This document shows, piece by piece, positions 8,161 through 16,793 of a DNA stretch of 64,000 nt (position 1 is the first letter of the stretch; every line of letters begins with the position of its first letter). This DNA is from Methylocystis suflitae. GTDB lineage: Bacteria; Pseudomonadota; Alphaproteobacteria; Rhizobiales; Beijerinckiaceae. The notes under the pieces were generated by a model. That model made no database searches. It had not been told where the DNA came from and saw only the letters and a list, made by a program, of their open reading frames with translations. Where the stretch lies: positions 1 to 64,000 of the forward strand of contig NZ_JAMRYX010000017.1 of assembly GCF_024448135.1 (NCBI RefSeq), read 5' to 3'. Both the position numbers and the translations under genes were made by a program.

Positions 8161-9339
8161 TCACTTCAATGTGCATTTCGTCTCCGGCTGATCGACTCCA
8201 AGCGTGTCGAGTTCGCTCGTTTGATGGAGAAAGCCTTCCTGCGGCGAAACAGACACGATCATCCGCCCGTCGGAAAGCAGGATCGGCTGGCGCAATTGCT
8301 GGTTCCAGGGCCGCAGCGTAAGCCGCACGCCTTTGAATGCGGCGATGGAGAAGTCCTTGCCGAGCAGATAGAGGCCGAGCTTCTCTGGGTCGTTGGACCC
8401 CGTGCGCGTTGCGGCTTCGCCGATCATCCGCATGGCGAGCCACGCGGCATTGTCTCGCGCATTCATCAGGCGCCGGAACGTCTGGGTGAAGCGGTTCTGC
8501 AACTGAAGCGCGCCCCATTGCTCATGGGAGGGGTCCCAGCTTGTCGGCGTCAGGCCGCCGGAGCCTGCCACAGGACGCGGGTCCCAGGTGCGGTAGGGCA
8601 GATAACCGCCAAAGACCTCGCTCTCGTCGGCGGCGATGAGCGCGTCATAGGCGGGCGCGTTCTGCGTCAGGACCGGGATCTGCCGCTGGGTCTGCACGGA
8701 GCCGGAATCGCTGCGGCGTCCGCCGCCGGTGTCTTCATAGACGCGTTCCTCGACGATCTTTGCGCCAAATTTCTTGGCGCTGTTGCGGAAGGCTTGCGCC
8801 AAAAGTTCGTCTTTCGGATGCGAGCCCTTGATGAGCAGCCAGCGGCGCCATTGCTTCCAGATGAGATATTGCGTGAGAGCATCCGCGAGCATCGACCGCG
8901 TCGGCGCGACATGGATGACATTGGCGCGGCAGTCCGCCTCGCGAAGCCTGTCATCCGTCGCGGAGACATTAAAAAGCACGGCGCCTTTCGGCTTCGCGCG
9001 CTCGGAAGCGGCAAGCAGCCGTTCGGGCGAAAGATCGGCGATGATGAACAGCGCGCCCTTGTCCAGGAGCGCGTCGAGGGCCGCCACGAGGTCATCGCCG
9101 TCCTCGAGCTTGGCGTCGATCGCCTCGAACGTCTGGTTGGTAAATTTGCCTGTGGTGTTGTTGTCGGCTGCACCCGTCAGCGCCCCCGCGAGCGTGTCGT
9201 CGGCGGCCGGAATATCGAGAATGGAGAGGGTCTCTCGGGCGTGCGCTTCGCGCAACACGCCGACTTTGACGTTGACCGTTTCAGCCGCGACCGGCGCGGC
9301 TGAAAGCACCAAACAGAAGGCGGCGACCAAGCTTTTCAT
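8161..9339 (-). CDS. lutA: Periplasmic ABC substrate-binding protein (LutA-like)
   Basis: A 392-residue exported protein; the signal peptide MKSLVAAFCLVLSAAPVAA is cleaved near AETVNVKVG. The fold resembles branched-chain amino-acid type (Leu/Ile/Val) binding proteins, in the variant found beside PQQ-dependent dehydrogenases. ATG 9339 is chosen because the signal peptide starts there; in-frame codons upstream are intergenic. It sits 65 bases after lanM and is separated from lutB by a REP-like element. By position and family it is the periplasmic binding component of the LutEF transporter. Whether it binds free lanthanide, a chelate or a chaperone is not visible in the sequence. Confidence 0.85.
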   Translation of the reverse strand: MKSLVAAFCLVLSAAPVAAETVNVKVGVLREAHARETLSILDIPAADDTLAGALTGAADNNTTGKFTNQTFEAIDAKLEDGDDLVAALDALLDKGALFIIADLSPERLLAASERAKPKGAVLFNVSATDDRLREADCRANVIHVAPTRSMLADALTQYLIWKQWRRWLLIKGSHPKDELLAQAFRNSAKKFGAKIVEERVYEDTGGGRRSDSGSVQTQRQIPVLTQNAPAYDALIAADESEVFGGYLPYRTWDPRPVAGSGGLTPTSWDPSHEQWGALQLQNRFTQTFRRLMNARDNAAWLAMRMIGEAATRTGSNDPEKLGLYLLGKDFSIAAFKGVRLTLRPWNQQLRQPILLSDGRMIVSVSPQEGFLHQTSELDTLGVDQPETKCTLK

Positions 9340-9404
9340 ATTGCCTAGATGGCCGCTTTGGCGCGCGGGATCAAGTTTTTCAGAGCCCGCGCGCCTTCCT
9401 CGAT

Positions 9405-9806
9405 TCACCGTGTGACGCGCAGCAGCGCCTTACCCTTCTTGGATGCGAGCTCCTTGGCGTCGAGCGTGCCGTCATTGTCGGGATCCGCATCCTTGAACAG
9501 GCCGGAGACCATCGTCAGAAATTCGTCCTTTGAAAGCGTGCCGTCATTGTCCGGATCGGCCGTTTTGAAGTCCTTCTTCGAGACGCGTCCCTTCAGCTCT
9601 TTGATGTCGACCGTCCCGTCCGAGTCCTTCTCAAGACGCGTAAAAAGGTCAGTCGCAGACTTATTGATTTCCTTGAGATCGACAGTTCCGTCGTCGTCCG
9701 TGTCGAGCGCGGCGACGGGGCCAGTCGCCTTGGCGAGCGCGGACGTCGCCGGCAGCGCCGTCACGCCAGCAAGCGCGAGCGCGCCGAACAGCAATGCTTT
9801 CTTCAT
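9405..9806 (-). CDS. lanM: Lanmodulin-like lanthanide-binding EF-hand protein
   Basis: A 133-residue periplasmic protein: signal peptide MKKALLFGALALAGVTALPA, cleaved near ALA-KATG, then four EF-hand loops at residues 35-46, 59-70, 84-95 and 108-119. Only 12-13 residues separate adjacent loops, the hallmark spacing of lanmodulin (calmodulin has about 24). Loops 3 and 4 (DPDNDGTLSKDE, DPDNDGTLDAKE) carry the lanmodulin Pro at position 2. Loop 1 (DTDDDGTVDLKE) has Thr there, and loop 2 (EKDSDGTVDIKE) has Glu-Lys at positions 1-2. The linker ELKGRVS and the tail ELAS match Methylorubrum LanM as I remember it. It lies between lutH and lutA, supporting a role in periplasmic lanthanide binding or buffering. 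Confidence 0.88.
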   Translation of the reverse strand: MKKALLFGALALAGVTALPATSALAKATGPVAALDTDDDGTVDLKEINKSATDLFTRLEKDSDGTVDIKELKGRVSKKDFKTADPDNDGTLSKDEFLTMVSGLFKDADPDNDGTLDAKELASKKGKALLRVTR

Positions 9807-9896
9807 GTGCGACTCCTTTGGTAAAGCCATCGCACGCAATATAGCGCGGGCGCCGCCGAACCGGCTAGCGGCTCGCGACATTCCTCCCCTCTGGAG

Positions 9897-12287
9897 TCAG
9901 TAGGTGATCTTCACGCCCCCATAGACGCCGAGCGGCGGTCCGATCGAGACCATGCGCGGATTGTTGAAGGCGAGGAAGGAGATGTCATTCGTGTCGAAAA
10001 ACGTGCCGAAGCTGCGCGCGCGCGTGTTGGTGACATTTTCGAGCAAGCCATAGACCTGGATGTTCGGGCCAAGCTGATAGGATGTGCGAAAATTGAGGAT
10101 CGCATAGGAAGGCAGCGTGCCGGCGATGTTGATTTCGTCGCCCCGAATCCATGGGCCGGAGGAGTAGACGACGTCTGCCCCGATTTTCCACAGCGGGTTA
10201 ACGGCGAAATCGATTCCGCTTTTAAAGCGGTGGCGCGGCACCGAGGTTAGATTGGCGCCTGGCGTCACCAGGATGGAGCCGCCGGTCCCAAAAATCGCGG
10301 TCGCCGGATTATCGGGCGCGCCGAGCACGATCGTCGAGCGGAACGTCGCGTCCGTGAGCGTGTAGTTCAGAAAGGCGTTCACCCTTTCGGTCGTGTAGCG
10401 GAACGACGATTCGAAGCCTTGGCGCAGAGTCGTGCCAGCATTGGTGAAATAGCCGCGGCCGTTGATCGCGCTCGGCACGCTCAGAATGTCATTGAAGCTA
10501 TAGGTGTGGAAGACGCCAAGGCTCCAGTTGAGATTGCCGGGAAGCGCGTCGGCATAGGCGGGCAGGACCGCCGGGACGGCAAGATCCCCCCGAAAGCCGG
10601 CTTCGATCGTTTGCGCCTCGACCTGCTTCAGCGGCGGATCGGCGACGAGGAAGTTGTCGATAAGACAGGGCCGGTTGGGATCGGCGCAGCCGAGTTCGAG
10701 CGGGGTTGGCGCGCGGTTGGCCTCGGAGTAGCTGGCGTAGGCGGAGACGTTCGGCAGTATCTTGTAGGTCAGGCCCGCGACGGGATTGATGCGGGTGAAA
10801 ATGCCATTGCCGTTCAGCGTCGTTCCTCTCATGTCATAGAGCGCGATGCCGGCGCGATTGAAGCGCGCGCCCGCCGTAACCTTCAAATCATCCGTCAGAT
10901 CGAGCGAGTCGAGCGCATAGACGCCGAGATAATCATTCGCCGCACGCACAGAAACGCTGGAGATGCCGGTAGCCTGCTCTTCGACAATGTAGCCGAAGCC
11001 TCCGACGACGAGATTGGGCTGAATGACGCCGAGCTCCTCATTGGCAGAGAAGGCGGTCCAACCATGATCGTAGCTGACGCCGAAGGTGATCTTGTTGTGA
11101 AAGCCGAAATAGATATCGTCATTCGTGACCTGCACCGTGCCGCCGACGGTGCGCGAACGCGTCCAGGTTCTATCGATCGCCCCGAGCGGGACCTGTCCGT
11201 TGAAAAAATTGGGGATGTTTGTGTCGCCGGCGTCGCTCTCGCATAGCGACTCGTCGACTTCACATTCGAATTCCGTCGTATTGCCGTCGACCCTCGCCTG
11301 ATCGAAGGCGCGGTAATGGACGTCGCCAAAGAGCTTCCAGGTCGGCGTCGCCTGAAACACGCCATTGATGTCGAACATCGAGAGCGTGTTCTTGATCGTC
11401 TGCGGCGTGGTGAACACCGCGCTTTCGTCGAGATTGGTCAGATCGACCGGCGCCGGCCCTGAAACGCCGAACTTGTTATTGGCGAGCGTCACATTGGCGT
11501 GGATCTCGCCGCTCTCGCCGCGGTAGCCGACATCGCCATAGAAGCGCTTGATGTGCGCGCCGGAAAACTGGCGGTAGCCGTCGTCGCCGAGCGCCTCCAT
11601 CGCCATGTAGGTGGCGAACGGGCCGGAGATGAGACCATGCTGCATTGACGCTTGGCGACGGCCGCGGCTGCCGAAACGTCCGTCGAGTTCGAAGCCCTGC
11701 CAAGTGAAGCCGGTTTTCATGTCGAGCGTGACGGCGCCGCCGATGGCATTGAGGCCGAATAGCGGGTTGCCGGTGACAAGCGTGAAGCGATCAATCGCAA
11801 CGCTCGGAATCATGTCCCAGTAGACGTTGTCGCCCCAGGCTTCGTTGACGCGAATGCCGTTCTGATAAACAGCGAGGCCTTGCGGCGTTCCGGCGATGGG
11901 CGAGGCGACGAAGCCGCGGAAATCGATTTCCGGCAGGAAGGGGCCGCCCGCCACGTCATTAACGATGACGCCCGGCGCCTGACGGACAAGGTTGTCCGTG
12001 AGATTGAACGCGCGCGTGTTCTGCAGCTCATTGCCAGTGATCGTATAGGTCGCGGCTGGAACAGCGTAACGCACGATGGGAGACGCCGGCAGAGCAGGCG
12101 TCGCCGGCGCTGACGTCACCGACGCCCGACCTGTCGGGGTCGAGGGCGTCGTCTGAACAGGCGGCCGCGCGGTCGAACGCAGAGGCGCGCCTCCCACCTC
12201 GATCGTCGGCAGCGCCTGCTGCGCGCGGGCTGTTGTGGCGAGAGAGGCGCAAAGAGCGATCAGCGAGACCTGTTTGACGAAGCGCAT
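9897..12287 (-). CDS. lutH: TonB-dependent outer-membrane receptor (LutH-like)
   Basis: A 796-residue TonB-dependent receptor. It has a signal peptide (MRFVKQVSLIALCASLATTA RAQ), a TonB-box-like LPTIEVGG just after it, a Pro/Thr-rich linker, a plug domain (LTDNLVRQAPGVIVNDV to GLNAIGGAVTLDMK) and a beta-barrel ending in the aromatic signal VKITY. ATG 12287 is chosen because the signal peptide begins there; ATG 12311 is possible, with AGG spacing. It is the first gene of the minus-strand lanM-lut series, 90 bases upstream of lanM. The family imports metal chelates using TonB energy; lanthanide uptake is inferred from the neighbours. One barrel loop has a Cys-bracketed acidic stretch (ECEVDESLCESDAGD). 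Confidence 0.9.
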   Translation of the reverse strand: MRFVKQVSLIALCASLATTARAQQALPTIEVGGAPLRSTARPPVQTTPSTPTGRASVTSAPATPALPASPIVRYAVPAATYTITGNELQNTRAFNLTDNLVRQAPGVIVNDVAGGPFLPEIDFRGFVASPIAGTPQGLAVYQNGIRVNEAWGDNVYWDMIPSVAIDRFTLVTGNPLFGLNAIGGAVTLDMKTGFTWQGFELDGRFGSRGRRQASMQHGLISGPFATYMAMEALGDDGYRQFSGAHIKRFYGDVGYRGESGEIHANVTLANNKFGVSGPAPVDLTNLDESAVFTTPQTIKNTLSMFDINGVFQATPTWKLFGDVHYRAFDQARVDGNTTEFECEVDESLCESDAGDTNIPNFFNGQVPLGAIDRTWTRSRTVGGTVQVTNDDIYFGFHNKITFGVSYDHGWTAFSANEELGVIQPNLVVGGFGYIVEEQATGISSVSVRAANDYLGVYALDSLDLTDDLKVTAGARFNRAGIALYDMRGTTLNGNGIFTRINPVAGLTYKILPNVSAYASYSEANRAPTPLELGCADPNRPCLIDNFLVADPPLKQVEAQTIEAGFRGDLAVPAVLPAYADALPGNLNWSLGVFHTYSFNDILSVPSAINGRGYFTNAGTTLRQGFESSFRYTTERVNAFLNYTLTDATFRSTIVLGAPDNPATAIFGTGGSILVTPGANLTSVPRHRFKSGIDFAVNPLWKIGADVVYSSGPWIRGDEINIAGTLPSYAILNFRTSYQLGPNIQVYGLLENVTNTRARSFGTFFDTNDISFLAFNNPRMVSIGPPLGVYGGVKITY

Positions 12288-12570
12288 GAGAGACCTGGAA
12301 TTCGAAACCATGTTTGAATGAGTTATATCGACGCGGCCCGCAGCCGGTAGTCGCCAGAGGCGACAAACCGGCAATATTTCCCGTCTGTTGCGCGACGGCT
12401 ACACTTCTGAAAAATAACGCAAATTTGCGGATGCATTCCTGTGTCTATCGGGAATATGTCCCGACTCGCGCGACAAAGGCGAATGCTCTGCGCGCCGGCG
12501 TCAACAACCGATCAATCGCGTCGAGCACACGCTGACTCGCACGCGGGTTGTTGGCTCGGCGCCGATCGAA

Positions 12571-13299
12571 TTACGTCGTCGCCGAAACGCCAGTGGTTTT
12601 CCGGCGCAAGGGCAGGCTCGCGATCAGCACCGCAAGTATTCCGGTGACGAAAATGCCGTCGAAGGTTCCTGCGCCGCCAAACGAGACGATCGGCGTCCCG
12701 ATGCCCTCTATCTTATCAAGATTGAGTAAGTCGGCGCCGATGATTGTGCCGAGACTGCCGCTGACATAGGCGACCGGCGCGGCGAACTCGCGCGACAACA
12801 GAATCGCCAGAGCCGCCGACAACAATGGCGGCGCCAGAATCGGCACGCTAATGCCGGCGCCGGGCACAATCCGCGCAAAGTAATGGACCACCACAGCGAC
12901 GATCGCCGTCGCAAGCGCTGCGACGATCCAGATGTTATTGCGCACGAGCAAATAGATCGAAAGCAACAGCGGAATAACGGCGCCGCCGACATTGACGGCC
13001 AATATCATTCCTGGCCAATCGACGACCATTGGGACGACATAGCGCCTTCCGAAAAAGTCGATCATCTCCTGAGGAACGACGCGTTCGTCGGAGAAGTGCG
13101 CGATCGGTATGTTCACGTAGCTCCCCAGAAGCGACGCGAGCAAGAGGAGCGTCGCAAATTTGGAGCTCAGGCCGATGCGGCCGAAAGCATAGCGGAGCAC
13201 GCCAAACTGGATCAGCAGGAACAGCGCGATGAGTGCGCCCAGGAAGACCGCGTAAAGGATTGGCGGCAGCGGGAGATAGTCAATGTGTTGTGAGTTCAC
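12571..13299 (-). CDS. DUF1614 membrane protein
   Basis: A 242-residue integral membrane protein with about seven hydrophobic segments. The start LPPILYAVFLGALIALFLL and the C-terminal motifs GTIIGADLLNLDKI and SFGGAGTFDGIFVTGI are characteristic of the DUF1614 family, which is found in methylotrophs and archaea and has no proven function. The last segment ends in a basic tail. It lies upstream of lutH in the same orientation, but with a gap of 283 bases, so it probably has its own promoter. A link to the metal-uptake cluster is possible but unsupported. Confidence 0.8.
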   Translation of the reverse strand: MNSQHIDYLPLPPILYAVFLGALIALFLLIQFGVLRYAFGRIGLSSKFATLLLLASLLGSYVNIPIAHFSDERVVPQEMIDFFGRRYVVPMVVDWPGMILAVNVGGAVIPLLLSIYLLVRNNIWIVAALATAIVAVVVHYFARIVPGAGISVPILAPPLLSAALAILLSREFAAPVAYVSGSLGTIIGADLLNLDKIEGIGTPIVSFGGAGTFDGIFVTGILAVLIASLPLRRKTTGVSATT

Positions 13300-13514
13300 G
13301 CGCCACCCCGTGCATTGCGGTGCGTCGACCGTTAAGCCGCATATAGGGGCGAAGCGACGCCGGGCGAGTTGAGTCTCAGATAGGCGAAGGACCGCGAGCG
13401 GAGCCTGCCCTTAGCTTGACCCTCATGGCGGTCCGGCGCGTCTGCCAGAGCGGATGATCGCCCCATCTCGTTTCCGACCGCGCAAGCCGATCAGCCATGC
13501 GATTGGATTGTCGC

Positions 13515-14846
13515 TCAATGACGCGCCGCTCCGCCCTCGCGCATCGGCAGCGACGCGGTTAGCCGCGCGCCGCCCTTTGCGTCGTTGGCAAGCGTGAGCG
13601 CGCCGCCGAGCGCGCCGACTCGTTCGCTCATACCGCGCAAGCCGAGACCGCTCGAGGACGCGGAACGAGTCGCTTGGAGACCCGCCCCATTGTCGCGCAC
13701 GACAATATGCAATGCGCCCTTCGACCGCTTGACGGCAACCTCGACTCGATTGGCGCCTGAATGCCGAAGCGCATTGGCGAGCGCTTCCTGCACGATGCGA
13801 TAGGCGGTGAGCGCGGTCGCTTCTTCGATGTCCCCTGACGCGCCGTCGAGCGAAAGTGCGATGGCGACCTGCGGGTTGGTTTCGCGCCAGCCTTGCGCCA
13901 GCGCCTCCAACGCGTCGGCAAGTCCCATTTCCTCGAGGGCGGCGGGACGCAGCCGGCCGAGAATGCGCCTGTTGACCTGTTGCAGGGCGGCGATCTGCGC
14001 GTCGATGCGGGCGCAGTCTTCGGCGAGCCGTGTCGGGTCTGCGCTTGAGCCCGTCACCCGTCGCGCCAACGCGCCAACGCCAGCGCGCACCGCGAACAGA
14101 AAGGGGCCGATTTCGTCATGCAGATCGCGGGCGATATCTTTTCGCTCTTCGTCCTGCACATGGATCATGCGCCGCACGAGCTTGCGATTTTCTTCGTCGA
14201 GTCGTTGCAGCGTTGCGGCGAGCGTGTTGATTCGTTCGGCAATGATGACGAATTCCAAAGACCCGTCGGCGGGAACGCGCATAGAATGCTCGCCGCGCTC
14301 CAGAAGCTTCAGTCCCTCCGCGAGCGTCGCGACCGGACGCAGCGTCCGCGACACGGCGAGCGAAACGAGCGCGAAGGCGACGGCGGCGATTCCCGCGCCG
14401 CCGATCGCGAGCCAGACAATCTCCTGCCAAATCTCGGCGATCTCATCCGCAGGATTGGGAGCGATCATGATCGCGGCGCCGCGCCCCGTTTCGATTCTGG
14501 TCACGGCGTCGTTTGGCAGCACGAGCCGGGTGAACCACTGCGGCGCGCGGTCGACGTCCTCCCGAGCGGGCGTTTCCTCTCCGGCGAGCGTGACGCGAAC
14601 ATGGCGCAGCCGCCGCGCGTCGGTGAGAAGTCGCGCGATCTCCGCCTGCGGATCGGGCGCGGCGTCAAGCCGCGTTAGCGTCGCTTCTATGAGTTCGCGC
14701 GCAAGCCGCGTCGCGCCGTCGGCTTCGGCGCGAACGCGCGCGCCCGCATGCACGACGAGCAGGCCGACGCCGAGCGCCAATCCCAGCGCAAGCACGACGC
14801 CGAGCAGCAGCGACAGGCGAAGGCGCAGGGAGAGCCTTCGAAGCAT
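13515..14846 (-). CDS. Sensor histidine kinase (NarX/DegS type)
   Basis: A 443-residue membrane kinase. TM1 is at residues 9-33, a periplasmic sensor of about 110 residues follows, and TM2 is near 143-166. Then come a HAMP-like segment and a HisKA_3 dimerisation domain with the phosphorylated His near 243 in DIARDLHDEIGP. The HATPase domain has NALRHSGANRVEV (N box), DNGAGL (G1) and GLGLRGMSER (G2). The start is ATG 14846 before the first TM; the longer frame is a shadow of the divergent regulator gene. It is divergent from its partner response regulator, 108 bases away. The signal is unknown; neighbours suggest one-carbon or metal metabolism, which is inference only. Confidence 0.9.
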   Translation of the reverse strand: MLRRLSLRLRLSLLLGVVLALGLALGVGLLVVHAGARVRAEADGATRLARELIEATLTRLDAAPDPQAEIARLLTDARRLRHVRVTLAGEETPAREDVDRAPQWFTRLVLPNDAVTRIETGRGAAIMIAPNPADEIAEIWQEIVWLAIGGAGIAAVAFALVSLAVSRTLRPVATLAEGLKLLERGEHSMRVPADGSLEFVIIAERINTLAATLQRLDEENRKLVRRMIHVQDEERKDIARDLHDEIGPFLFAVRAGVGALARRVTGSSADPTRLAEDCARIDAQIAALQQVNRRILGRLRPAALEEMGLADALEALAQGWRETNPQVAIALSLDGASGDIEEATALTAYRIVQEALANALRHSGANRVEVAVKRSKGALHIVVRDNGAGLQATRSASSSGLGLRGMSERVGALGGALTLANDAKGGARLTASLPMREGGAARH

Positions 14847-14954
14847 GGGCAAATTCTCTAGAGAAGCGTGCGACTTTACGAAAGGCCCCAAATGCCGGCA
14901 ATGTTTCGCCGCCTGCCTTCGGCAGGCCCGGGATACTTGGAGCCACGTCAGATT

Positions 14955-15575
14955 ATGCGCGTTCTTATCGTCGACGACCATCCGATCATCGTTTCCGGCT
15001 GCGCGGCGATGCTCGCCGGCGAGGGGGACATCGACGTGGTCGACGCGCGAGACGCGGAGACGGGTCTCGCCGTCTTCGTGGCGCAAAAGCCGGACGTGAC
15101 AGTCGTCGACATCGGCCTGCCGGGGGTTTCCGGATTCGAATTAACGCGGCGGATTCTCGAAGCTGATCCGCAGGCGCGCATCGTCATCTTCAGCATGAAC
15201 GACGATCCGATCTTCGCGGCGCGCGCGATTCAGATGGGGGCCAAAGGCTATGTGACGAAGAACGACGATCCCTATCTTTTGCTGACGGCGGTGCGCGAGG
15301 TCGCGTCCGGCGGCGTTTTCCTCATGCCCAAAATCGCCAACCGGCTGGCCTTCGAAAAGAGCGGCGGCGCGGCCAGTCCGCTCTCGGCGTTGACCGCGCG
15401 CGAATTGGAGATTTTGCGAATGCTCGGGCGCGGGCTCGGAACGGCGGAGATCGCCGACGCGACTAAAGTCTCCTACAAGACCATCGCCAACAGCTGCTCG
15501 ATCATCAAACGAAAGCTTGGCGCCCGCACGCCGATGGAGCTGATGCGCATCGCGCTCGAACACAAACTGACGTGA
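14955..15575 (+). CDS. Response regulator, NarL/LuxR family
   Basis: A 206-residue regulator. The receiver domain has acidic pair D7-D8, phospho-acceptor D52 (VVDIGLPG) and Lys in the YVTKNDD loop. The C-terminal LuxR-type helix-turn-helix spans LTARELEILRMLGRG to MELMRIA. The start is ATG 14955 (MRVLIVDDHP). Paired head-to-head with the kinase at 13515-14846, it should bind DNA on phosphorylation. The HTH reads YKTIANSCSIIKRKLGA where most relatives have KTV.NH...I..KL, a mild divergence of the recognition helix. It is followed by a REP-like hairpin array. Confidence 0.92.
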   Translation: MRVLIVDDHPIIVSGCAAMLAGEGDIDVVDARDAETGLAVFVAQKPDVTVVDIGLPGVSGFELTRRILEADPQARIVIFSMNDDPIFAARAIQMGAKGYVTKNDDPYLLLTAVREVASGGVFLMPKIANRLAFEKSGGAASPLSALTARELEILRMLGRGLGTAEIADATKVSYKTIANSCSIIKRKLGARTPMELMRIALEHKLT

Positions 15576-15585
15576 GAGGCGTATC

Positions 15586-15690
15586 CCTTCTCCCGCATGC
15601 GGGAGAAGGTGTCGTCGCGAAGCGACGACGGATGAGGGCCCTCACCCGGTCCTGCTTTGCAGGACCACCCTCTCCCGCGAGCGGGAGAGG
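15586..15690. repeat. REP-like array of four hairpins
   Basis: Four consecutive perfect or near-perfect inverted repeats lie between convergent genes: 15586-15609 (arms CCTTCTCCCGC/GCGGGAGAAGG), 15611-15629 (GTCGTCGC/GCGACGAC), 15648-15666 (GGTCCTGC/GCAGGACC) and 15669-15690 (CCTCTCCCGC/GCGGGAGAGG). It shares the CTCCCGC arms with the element at 8030-8154. Such mosaic elements are common in Hyphomicrobiales intergenic regions. Here it could also separate the two convergent transcripts. Confidence 0.8.
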
Positions 15691-15701
15691 GGACGCGCGG
15701 C

Positions 15702-16739
15702 CTATTTCGTCTCCGCGTCCGGATAGGGCTCCGGCGGCGCGTAATTCACAGGAATCGGACCCGTCAGCGCGCCGAGAAAGGCGACAATGTCGGCCGCGTC
15801 CTTCTCCGACAGCTCCTGCCCGAGCTGCGTTTTGCCCATGATTTTCACGGCTTTCGTCAGATCCTCGACCGACCCGTCGTGAAAATAGGGGGCCGTCTGC
15901 GCGACATTGCGAAGGCCCGCGACCTTGAAGACATAAAGGTCCGCGTCATTCTTTGTGACGTCCGCGCGACCCCTGTCCGGCGTTGCGACTCCTGTCGCCT
16001 TCCCGTAGTCGCTGACGACGCCGAATTTCTGGAAGGAATTGCCGCCGACGCCCGCGCCATTGTGGCAGGCGACGCAACCTAGATCGATGAATTTGCGCAG
16101 CCCGGCCTGCTCTTGAGTCGTCAGCGCCGCAGCGTCGCCCAGGAGGAAGGCGTCGAATTTGGAGGGCGTCAGCAGCGTGCGCTCGAAGGCGCCGACCGCG
16201 ACGCCCCAATTCTTGGAATTGATGGGGTCCTTGTCGCCGGGGAACGCCTTTACGAAAGCGCCGGCGTAGGCGGGAACCGCCTTCAGTTTGCTCATCGCCG
16301 TGGCTTGATCGGGATTGCCGAAGCTCGCAGGGCCGAGCAGCGATTTTTCCGCCTGGTCTTCGAGCGATTCGCGATCGCCGCGCCAATGCTGCTTGAAATT
16401 CAGCGCGGCGTTGAAGACCGACGGCGCATTGCGCGGATTCTCCTTGCCGAACACGCCGATCGCCTTCGGCAGCCCGTCGCTCGCCTGCTTGTCCGGCAAA
16501 TGGCAATGCGCGCAATTGACGTTGCCGTCCATCGACACGCGGTTTTCGAAGAACAGCCGGCGACCAAGCTCGATTCGCGCCGCCGTCACCGAATCATTGG
16601 CAGGGGAGGGAACGACGATCGGCTGGAAATTCAGTTTTGCGTCCTCAAGAAGCGTCTTCGCGCTCGGAGGCTCCGCGCGGGCGGTCGCAGCGATGAGTAG
16701 GAGAGAGCCGAGGGCGATGAAAAAAGAAGGCGCGCGCAA
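15702..16739 (-). CDS. Di-haem cytochrome c peroxidase/MauG-family protein
   Basis: A 345-residue exported protein with two c-type haem motifs: CAHCH (C76, C79, H80) and CVACH (C222, C225, H226). That is the layout of bacterial cytochrome c peroxidases and MauG-like proteins. The signal peptide is MRAPSFFIALGSLLLIA, cleaved near ARA-EPP. I chose TTG 16739 because AGGAG (16748-16752) lies eight bases upstream and the signal peptide begins at once; no ATG is suitably placed. It is located 160 bases downstream of pqqA on the same strand. It may reduce H2O2 or modify a partner protein; involvement in PQQ chemistry is only suggested by position. Confidence 0.88.
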   Translation of the reverse strand: MRAPSFFIALGSLLLIAATARAEPPSAKTLLEDAKLNFQPIVVPSPANDSVTAARIELGRRLFFENRVSMDGNVNCAHCHLPDKQASDGLPKAIGVFGKENPRNAPSVFNAALNFKQHWRGDRESLEDQAEKSLLGPASFGNPDQATAMSKLKAVPAYAGAFVKAFPGDKDPINSKNWGVAVGAFERTLLTPSKFDAFLLGDAAALTTQEQAGLRKFIDLGCVACHNGAGVGGNSFQKFGVVSDYGKATGVATPDRGRADVTKNDADLYVFKVAGLRNVAQTAPYFHDGSVEDLTKAVKIMGKTQLGQELSEKDAADIVAFLGALTGPIPVNYAPPEPYPDAETK

Positions 16740-16793
16740 AATCGACGCTCCTGTTCGCGGCCACTCGTCTCGCCGACGTCGGCCAAAATGATT

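Noticed and set aside
8177..8518. Extension of the beta-propeller frame into the lutA region
   Set aside because: It overlaps lutA in another frame and encodes no signal peptide or family residues; the propeller protein starts at its own signal peptide.
10419..11246. 275-codon plus-strand frame inside the receptor gene
   Set aside because: It is antisense to lutH, which shows plug and barrel motifs throughout. Arg/Ala/Asp-rich antisense frames are expected at this GC content.
15586..15690. CRISPR-like repetition
   Set aside because: The hairpins differ from each other and there are no equal spacers. It is a REP-like mosaic, not a CRISPR array.
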